DNA of 64,000 nucleotides from NCBI GenBank assembly GCA_038238185.1, contig JBBRXY010000004.1:14126-78125 (forward strand), given 5' to 3'. The position numbers and the translations under genes are program-made. This document shows, piece by piece, positions 61,422 through 64,000 of this stretch. Within the stretch, counting starts at the first letter, position 1; each line of letters begins with the position of its first letter. Under the pieces are notes generated by a model, which saw nothing but the letters and a program-made list of their open reading frames with translations, was not told the DNA's origin and did no database searches. Source of the DNA: DATAQC01 sp038238185. Its GTDB lineage: Bacteria; Actinomycetota; Acidimicrobiia; Acidimicrobiales; AC-14.

Positions 61422-61838
61422 TCAGACGGAGCCTTGCGGAACGACCCATTCGTGTCGGGCGCCGCCGACGGCAAAGATGCGCTCGAAATCGGCGTCGTAG
61501 TGCAGCACGACCAGGCTTGACAGCAGTGCCGCGGCGGAGATGATCAGGTCGGGAATGGGTAGGCGGTGTTGGCCGCGCCGGGCGAGCTCGTGTTGCAGGT
61601 CCATCGCCGTGGCCATGACCTCGGGCGTGATCGGTGCCGAGTCGAGGCTTCGGCGCTCCTCGGCGATGTCCTCGTAATCGGCCAGATCGCGGGTGCTGTA
61701 GAGCACTTCGAGGTCGACGATCGCACAGGTGGCGAGGTGGCCTTCTTCGAGCAGCGGTCGAAGTCGGGCGCCGACGGCCGGGATTGGGAACCGAGCGAGT
61801 GCGCTCTTGTCGGCCAGGTAGGTCGCGCTCAGCGCCAC
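61422..61838 (-). CDS. vapC: VapC-type PIN-domain ribonuclease toxin (locus 2)
   Basis: A 138-residue PIN toxin with D10 in TYLADKSALARF, VDLEVLYSTRDLADYEDI, LPIPDLIISAAA and LHYDADFERIF supplying the acidic metal-binding residues. It overlaps the antitoxin stop by ten bases. A second unrelated copy exists at 28.6 kb. Confidence 0.92.
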   Translation of the reverse strand: MALSATYLADKSALARFPIPAVGARLRPLLEEGHLATCAIVDLEVLYSTRDLADYEDIAEERRSLDSAPITPEVMATAMDLQHELARRGQHRLPIPDLIISAAALLSSLVVLHYDADFERIFAVGGARHEWVVPQGSV

Positions 61839-62035
61839 GCGCCCGACATGACCCGAGGATTGGCGAGATCGAGGTTACGCATTGCCTGGAGTCGATCGGC
61901 GTGACGTCGACGGCGGTCGGCCAAGACGACAGCTTCAAGGGACCGGTTGACGGTCTCTTTCATGGTGGAGGCACCGAGGACCTTGGCTGCCTCGTCGAGG
62001 ACTTCGTCATCGATGTCGACCAGTCGCTTGCCCAC
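61829..62035 (-). CDS. vapB: VapB-type antitoxin (locus 2)
   Basis: A 68-residue ribbon-helix-helix antitoxin: KRLVDIDDEVLDEAAKVLG forms the DNA-contacting strand and helix, then STMKETVNRSLEAVVLADRR, and a toxin-binding tail (NLDLANPRVMSGAWR). GTG 62035 lies six bases after the TATACT box, matching other genes here. GTG 62041 would add two residues. Confidence 0.9.
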   Translation of the reverse strand: MGKRLVDIDDEVLDEAAKVLGASTMKETVNRSLEAVVLADRRRRHADRLQAMRNLDLANPRVMSGAWR

Positions 62036-62041
62036 CGCCAC

Positions 62042-62073
62042 AGTATATCCATAGATGCTGATTAGAGATATAC
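62042..62073 (-). promoter_or_regulatory. Operator/promoter of vapBC locus 2
   Basis: GTATATC and GATATAC form a perfect inverted repeat 17 bases apart (62043-62073) overlapping the -10 box TATACT, six bases before the vapB start. This is a typical autoregulatory site. Confidence 0.65.
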
Positions 62074-62440
62074 GAGGGCGGCTCATCGTGAGCGTGTGGC
62101 TGCAGCCGCTCCAACGCCTCCGCACCGTCGTTCGTCAGCCTTTGTGCCGGGACCGCTCGACCATCTTCGCTCGACGCACCGCGACACGGTCGCCTTGCAG
62201 ACAAGCTGGATCGCCTCCTCGATGCCATGCTCGCCAGCGATGCCGAGGTGGCCACCCGGCACTTCGGGACGACGACCGCTGCATAACGGCGGGTCACCCA
62301 TGATCCGAATCGTTCCAACCGGGCGCGACGGTTCGAACGTCGCCCTTCAGGTGTCCTCGCAGTGGAGCTGGTGCGAGCTCTTTCCAACCCCGATCATCCG
62401 GCCGCTGGCCTGATGGCGTCGTTCGACGTCCACCCGGCGG
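62074..62440. other. Region without an intact gene; decayed coding trace
   Basis: No complete gene is visible in this stretch. One plus frame ending at TAA 62284-62286 reads like a real helical protein end (LADKLDRLLDAMLASDAEV, ATRHFGTTTAA) but lacks any start after the stop at 62089, which suggests a remnant. A palindrome (GCGACGGTTCGAACGTCGC) lies near 62318. Confidence 0.4.
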
Positions 62441-62446
62441 TACAGT
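62441..62446 (+). promoter_or_regulatory. -10 box for leaderless antitoxin-like gene
   Basis: TACAGT ends six bases before GTG 62453, the same spacing as at both vapB genes. Confidence 0.5.
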
Positions 62447-62452
62447 CGAGGC

Positions 62453-62641
62453 GTGCCTGACGACAAGATCTGGACAGCAGCGGAACTCGAGGAGCTGGAG
62501 CCGAACGACCAGCGCAGGCTCTTCAACGAGCGAGTGGTGACTGACCTCTCGAAGCTGTCGCCGGACTTCGTCGCGCAGGCGAGAGCCAAGGGTAGGGAAC
62601 TGCTTGAAGCTCGGGAGGCGCTGGGCTCGACGTCGCAGTGA
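62453..62641 (+). CDS. Antitoxin-like 62-residue protein
   Basis: A small acidic helical protein (KIWTAAELEELEPNDQRRLF, then NERVVTDLSKLSPDFVAQA). Its position before a RelE-like gene, the four-base overlap and the leaderless promoter fit an antitoxin. No DNA-binding motif is certain. Confidence 0.65.
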   Translation: MPDDKIWTAAELEELEPNDQRRLFNERVVTDLSKLSPDFVAQARAKGRELLEAREALGSTSQ

Positions 62642-62949
62642 GCCAGTCGCGGCGGCTGGTCCGGGTGAGCGACGGGTTCTTCCGGCGACTCGACGAGCAG
62701 CTGACCACGGACCGAGGCTCCCATGGCCAGCCTTCGGCTACCGACTTCCTGGTAAGGGAGCTGCCGGACGTAGTCGAGCGCTTCGCCACGGACTTCGAGG
62801 GGCTGCCCGAGATCATCGACGGGTTCTCCGCCGGGCGGATGCTCATCGCTGGGGGACTGCTCGTCCGGGCGTTCGTGGTCTACGGCGTCTTGACGGACGA
62901 CGACTCGATCGAGCTGATCGGTGTCGAGCTCGATACCTCGGCTTGGTAG
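62638..62949 (+). CDS. RelE/ParE-like toxin candidate
   Basis: A 103-residue basic-to-mixed protein with the layout of RelE/ParE toxins: RVSDGFFRRLDEQL, a central FLVRELPDVVERFATDF with LPEIIDGFSAGRMLIAG, and VRAFVVYGVLTDDDSIELIG. Expected function is ribosome-linked mRNA cleavage or gyrase inhibition. The similarity is based on pattern, not on a database match. Confidence 0.6.
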   Translation: MSQSRRLVRVSDGFFRRLDEQLTTDRGSHGQPSATDFLVRELPDVVERFATDFEGLPEIIDGFSAGRMLIAGGLLVRAFVVYGVLTDDDSIELIGVELDTSAW

Positions 62950-63021
62950 GGCAGGCGCACCGCAGATCCTCCTCGACTTTCGATCTCCCGGGCCTCATTG
63001 GCGGCCGGGCCAGGCTTCAGG

Positions 63022-63519
63022 TCAGGTGGTCGCCATGCCCTCGACGTCGAGACCCAACTCCACCATGGATGCAACCACGAGAGCCTCGTGCTCGACCACG
63101 AAGTCGGGCTCGAAGAAGATGGCGCACTCGTCGCCGCCGCTGGCCTGGGCGAGACCCAGGAGCACGCCGGCGCCAACTTCGGTGGCCGCCTCACTCAAGC
63201 CGATGCCTGCCAGTTGCCGGAGGCGGACAAGAAACGGATCAACTGCGGCTTCGAGCAGATCCAATGAGGCCTGGCCAGGATCGATGTACCTATGGCGTTG
63301 ACGCCCGGAGCCGGCACCAACCTCAGCTGTCGTTACCGCCTCGAGAGCCCAACTCACCTCATCAGCGACGACGGAACGATCAACGTCTTGAAGCACCGAG
63401 ATCACGATCTGATCCGCTTCCGCCCGAAGTTCGGGATGGGTCTCAACCAGGCCATGGAGGACGACGACCGCCTCGGCATCTGATTGGATCTCCCAGGCGG
63501 TCGGCCGGCGCGGGGTCAT
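63022..63519 (-). CDS. Hypothetical protein in two-gene operon
   Basis: A 165-residue soluble, Ala/Val-rich helical protein (EIQSDAEAVVVLHGLVETHP and SLDLLEAAVDPFLVRLRQLA). ATG 63519 overlaps the previous gene stop by four bases, so the pair is co-translated. No function recognised. Frame and codon use look real. Confidence 0.65.
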   Translation of the reverse strand: MTPRRPTAWEIQSDAEAVVVLHGLVETHPELRAEADQIVISVLQDVDRSVVADEVSWALEAVTTAEVGAGSGRQRHRYIDPGQASLDLLEAAVDPFLVRLRQLAGIGLSEAATEVGAGVLLGLAQASGGDECAIFFEPDFVVEHEALVVASMVELGLDVEGMATT

Positions 63520-63836
63520 GCCCCGAGCCATCGGCGGTATGCATTGAGCAACCTCATGGTTGCGGCGTCGGCGTCCGGGTCGACATCGAGCAGGGCGATG
63601 CGGTAATGGAGCCCCGCCCGCTCGCAGGTGGCGATCAGTTCGGGACGCCCGTCGACCAAGCCGACGGACAGCACCCGTACGTCCTCGCCCACCACGGTCG
63701 CCGGGAGAGGAAAGCGAACGTCATTGTCGAACGCCACCTCGAAGCTAGCGAGGGCTTCATCGTCGCCGTTGCAATCGACGGTGATCTCCGCGATGAGATC
63801 GTCAAGATCGCGTGCAACCGAGCGCGGATGGGTCAC
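63516..63836 (-). CDS. Small acidic protein, calcium-binding-protein-like family
   Basis: A 106-residue acidic protein (DLDDLIAEITVDCNGDDEAL, VPFETTV-like FPLPATVVGEDVRVLSVGL, and a final LLNAYRRWLGA). Actinobacterial proteins of this shape are often called calcium-binding, but the calcium site is not proven here. The probable IS element begins 25 bases upstream and may have cut its promoter. Confidence 0.6.
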   Translation of the reverse strand: MTHPRSVARDLDDLIAEITVDCNGDDEALASFEVAFDNDVRFPLPATVVGEDVRVLSVGLVDGRPELIATCERAGLHYRIALLDVDPDADAATMRLLNAYRRWLGA

Positions 63837-63861
63837 GGTCCACCTCCAGGTGTTCGCAACC

Positions 63862-64000
63862 TAGTGTCCTGTAAGCCAGTTCAGCCGCGAAATATTGGCT
63901 GATCGGGAACTTCTGCGGCGAAGGCGCGTTCTGTCAGGTAGAACCCCGACAGAAGGAGCTTGCTTTGGCGCGCCGTGGCCGACCGACAATCCCGATCACC
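63862..64000 (+). mobile_element. Left part of a probable insertion sequence
   Basis: The stretch starts near CTAGTGTCCTGTAAG and holds an AT-richer 90-base end region, a GACAGAA inverted pair with TTCTGTC, and the first codons of a transposase-like gene. The right end is outside the window, so inverted ends and target duplication cannot be checked. Confidence 0.45.
63965..64000 (+). CDS. Transposase N-terminus, probably IS630 family (cut by window edge)
   Basis: Only 12 residues are visible (MARRGRPTIPIT), from TTG 63965 with AAGGAG six bases upstream. Actinobacterial IS630-type transposases often open with a similar MARRGRP start, so this is a guess from memory and not a verified match. 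Confidence 0.4.
   Translation, partial: MARRGRPTIPIT

Overview
This window is high-GC DNA from an actinobacterium. I place it tentatively in the Acidimicrobiia. GTG starts are common, start/stop overlaps are frequent (ATGA/GTGA), a PASTA-type PknB kinase is present, and the gene orders eno-ftsB / DUF501-ppx and manB-Trm112-PGI/PMI-ahcY are actinobacterial. At least eleven genes have a TANNNT -10 box ending 6-9 nt before the start codon, which fits leaderless transcripts. No rRNA, tRNA or CRISPR array was found.

Layout. 0-10 kb: a PASTA kinase, an SCP2-type lipid-binding protein, two small Cys-motif proteins, an alpha/beta hydrolase overlapping gatC-gatA-gatB, and a GGDEF-EAL protein. 10-17 kb: a surface-glycan and anchoring region with an AftB-like GT-C transferase, a 53-residue protein ending in an LARTG-type sorting signal, a signal-peptide surface protein containing a 9-G tract, an exosortase-like protein overlapping a family 2 glycosyltransferase, and wecB. 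17-23 kb: a complete ergothioneine operon (egtA-B-C-D-E). 23-28.4 kb: three large membrane glycosyltransferase-like proteins. 28.4-31 kb: VapBC, an EEP-fold nuclease/phosphatase and an SRAP (HMCES-like) protein. 31-38 kb: a GT2 enzyme, manB, a Trm112-like protein, PGI/PMI, ahcY, comF, hpf and a NarL-type regulator. 38-43.4 kb: more membrane and GT2 glycosyltransferases and a methyltransferase. 43.4-49.8 kb: secA-prfB-[nucleotidyltransferase pair]-ftsE-ftsX. 49.9-55.2 kb: DUF72-DUF501-ppx-GNAT, a Fur-family regulator, and eno-ftsB. 55.3-61.2 kb: envelope functions, including a fused sigma/anti-sigma/L,D-transpeptidase, an HtrA-like protease, hemerythrin, lipoproteins and a GH25 lysozyme. 61.2-64 kb: accessory DNA with a second VapBC, another toxin-antitoxin-like pair, gene remnants, and the left part of a probable IS element cut by the window end.

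How it fits together. Much of the window concerns building and monitoring the cell envelope: sugar activation (manB, PGI/PMI, wecB), many polyprenol-dependent transferases, an exosortase-like anchoring locus, peptidoglycan enzymes (L,D-transpeptidase, GH25), PknB, FtsEX/FtsB and SecA. The most unusual items are the single-chain sigma factor / zinc anti-sigma / L,D-transpeptidase (55330-57150), the compact exosortase-like locus with candidate substrates (12.4-15.9 kb), two copies of a hairpin element whose stem positions covary (33.3 and 52.8 kb), and a dispersed GC-rich repeat that sits at or inside reading frames and lengthens proteins with Gly-Pro-Ser-Gly tracts.
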